7,856 nucleotides of DNA, taken from NCBI GenBank assembly GCA_002401635.1, contig NVTQ01000071.1, positions 3,877-11,732 of the forward strand, read 5' to 3'. Positions within the stretch are counted from its first letter, which is position 1, and the number at the start of each line of letters is the position of its first letter. The notes under the pieces are model-generated. The model saw only the letters and a program-made list of their open reading frames with translations. It was not told the origin of the DNA and did no database searches. This document shows positions 7,014-7,856 of this stretch, piece after piece. Origin of the DNA: Pseudomonadota bacterium (GTDB lineage: Bacteria; Pseudomonadota; Zetaproteobacteria; Mariprofundales; Mariprofundaceae). Position numbers and translations under genes: made by a program.

Positions 7014-7079
7014 TTAACTACGTTTGAGTAGGCGCAATATCGCCAACTCCAGACCTATCGTTGCAAACTTATTTTTCAT
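7014..7079 (-). pseudogene. N-terminal segment of the PadR-like gene, ended by in-frame TAA
   Basis: ATG at 7079-7077 reads MKNKFATIGLELAILRLLKRS and then TAA (7016-7014), directly followed in the same frame by ATG CAT GGT TAT, which starts the downstream PadR part. LELAILRLLK is the classic helix 1 of PadR proteins, and family members usually have one or two residues such as E, P or Q where the stop is. A GAA or CAA to TAA change would explain it. Reinitiation at the adjacent ATG or stop-codon readthrough are alternatives. The ATG lies 20 bp after the lamin-tail gene stop. Confidence 0.75.
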
Positions 7080-7099
7080 TTTTGCAAATCTTTTAGGAA

Positions 7100-7856
7100 T
7101 TACTCCGGTTTAATGGTCGGATTGGGAGTTTGTTGCGAATAAGTCTGGGTATCCGTCAGATCAGTGAGAGCCCAACTCTTGCCCTCTTCCGTACTCGTAT
7201 AGCCCATTCCATGAATCACAATCGTATCGCCGTTCCCAAGCTGGCGGATAATACGGACTGCATCTGTACTGTTTGTGAGCGTCCAGGAATTTGAATAATC
7301 GTAACCTGTAACATCCGCTCCAAACGTATCACTGTAGGTATTATCCACTCCCGTCGCCGATCCTCTGCTATTACCAAATACAATCACACCGTTCGCATCT
7401 ATATGGACAACTTGTGGTCCACCGCTCACTATCTTGCCTGGTTGATCAGAGATGACAAACGTATTTGATTTATCGTCTGACACAATCAGTCCCGAAAGGT
7501 CGATCGGGCCTGTTGTATCCTGATTCACCAACTCGAAAAACTCTGCAGCAGGTTCTCCTCCTGGGGGAGGATTGGATTGTACTTCACTGACAAGAACGTC
7601 TTCCGGTTGCCACGCAATCCGATTCGCGCTCCCTGGAGTACCGTGACCGGAATCACCAAACGGTATCGAAGCATTAATCCAGTTTCCGCCGTCACTTTCA
7701 TCGAGGCTTGGATCGATCAACGACAGAGAACGTCCATCTGTTTTTGTGCTGGTTTGACTTGGAAAGTTCGCTGTGGAATCTTCATAATCAACTTCTGCAA
7801 TTACTGTGTTATCTGAAAGGCGGAAAACCACAACCTGATCCCCACCATTTGCAAAG
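7100..7856 (-). CDS. Lamin-tail domain (LTD) surface protein, C-terminal part
   Basis: The C-terminal 251 residues or so of a probably exported protein; the frame is open to the right edge, so the GTG at 7831 is internal and the real start lies outside. Two LTD-type Ig-like beta domains are visible. The first is its tail only: FANGGDQVVVFRLSDN, then EVDYEDS, ending in the typical GHGTPGSANR. The second is nearly whole: VLVSEVQSNP, AAEFFELVNQ, IDLSGLIVSDD, then VIVFGNSR, SWTLTNSTDAVRI and GKSWAL. Composition is acidic and rich in Ser, Thr, Asp and Gly, without Cys, as expected outside the cell. The C-terminus (NPTIKPE) shows no LPXTG, PEP-CTERM or membrane anchor. Bacterial LTD proteins are common at cell surfaces and in secreted nucleases, but this stretch shows no nuclease motif. 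It appears to be upstream in the operon with the padR-like and pilin genes (20-bp gap). Confidence 0.82.
   Translation of the reverse strand, partial: FANGGDQVVVFRLSDNTVIAEVDYEDSTANFPSQTSTKTDGRSLSLIDPSLDESDGGNWINASIPFGDSGHGTPGSANRIAWQPEDVLVSEVQSNPPPGGEPAAEFFELVNQDTTGPIDLSGLIVSDDKSNTFVISDQPGKIVSGGPQVVHIDANGVIVFGNSRGSATGVDNTYSDTFGADVTGYDYSNSWTLTNSTDAVRIIRQLGNGDTIVIHGMGYTSTEEGKSWALTDLTDTQTYSQQTPNPTIKPE

Noticed and set aside
6651..7031. 126-codon plus-strand open frame
   Set aside because: It runs antisense across the pilin start and the PadR gene, both of which have clear family motifs; its own translation has no recognisable pattern.
7831..7831. GTG at 7831-7829 as the start of the lamin-tail gene
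   Set aside because: The same frame continues upstream to the edge with LTD-typical residues (FANGGDQVV), so this GTG is an internal Val codon.

Overview
The window has two parts that look unlike each other. Positions 1 to about 5970 read as a proteobacterial chromosome. It carries Shine-Dalgarno-led genes, a 549-residue Pgi of the E. coli type, a GT5 glycogen synthase and a CCA-encoding tRNA-Ser. I would place it in Gammaproteobacteria or Zetaproteobacteria, but cannot resolve it further by eye. Positions from about 6020 to 7856 carry a compact minus-strand operon of surface genes (lamin-tail domain protein, small PadR regulator, two pilin-like proteins). That gene mix is familiar to me from Patescibacteria/CPR genomes. 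The change falls just 3' of the tRNA gene.

Left part. A ROK-family sugar kinase (1-702, minus, running off the left edge) overlaps the end of glgA by 4 bp, so the two form a coupled glucose/glycogen unit. The kinase reading frame is broken at a run of eight A/T bases. Divergent from glgA is a soluble FHA-GAF-class III nucleotide cyclase (2249-3838), followed on the same strand by pgi (3964-5613). Together these genes cover sugar phosphorylation, glucose-6-P/fructose-6-P interconversion, glycogen synthesis and a second-messenger enzyme. Regulatory coupling is plausible but is inference. The glgA/cyclase spacer holds candidate back-to-back promoters whose -35 boxes overlap on opposite strands.

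Middle. Three bases after the pgi stop lies a 166-bp element with 21-bp imperfect terminal inverted repeats resembling IS5-family ends: a MITE or internally deleted IS. It ends 3 bp before a candidate stable-RNA promoter with a GC-rich discriminator. That promoter would drive tRNA-Ser(GCU) (5880-5969).

Right part. Reading on the minus strand from the right edge: a lamin-tail domain protein (N-terminus outside the window); a PadR-like regulator whose N-terminal helix is separated from the rest by an in-frame TAA directly followed by ATG; a PulJ/PilW-like prepilin with an EF-hand-like acidic loop; and a PilX-like pilin overlapping it by 4 bp. The PilX-like gene appears cut short just before the tRNA. 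A plus-strand lipoprotein-like signal sequence meets it head-on at the same place. This suggests a breakpoint near 5970-6030, either a horizontal insertion beside a tRNA gene or a chimeric assembly join. Deciding between those two is the main question for this window. I saw no CRISPR array, phage gene, intact transposase or toxin-antitoxin pair.
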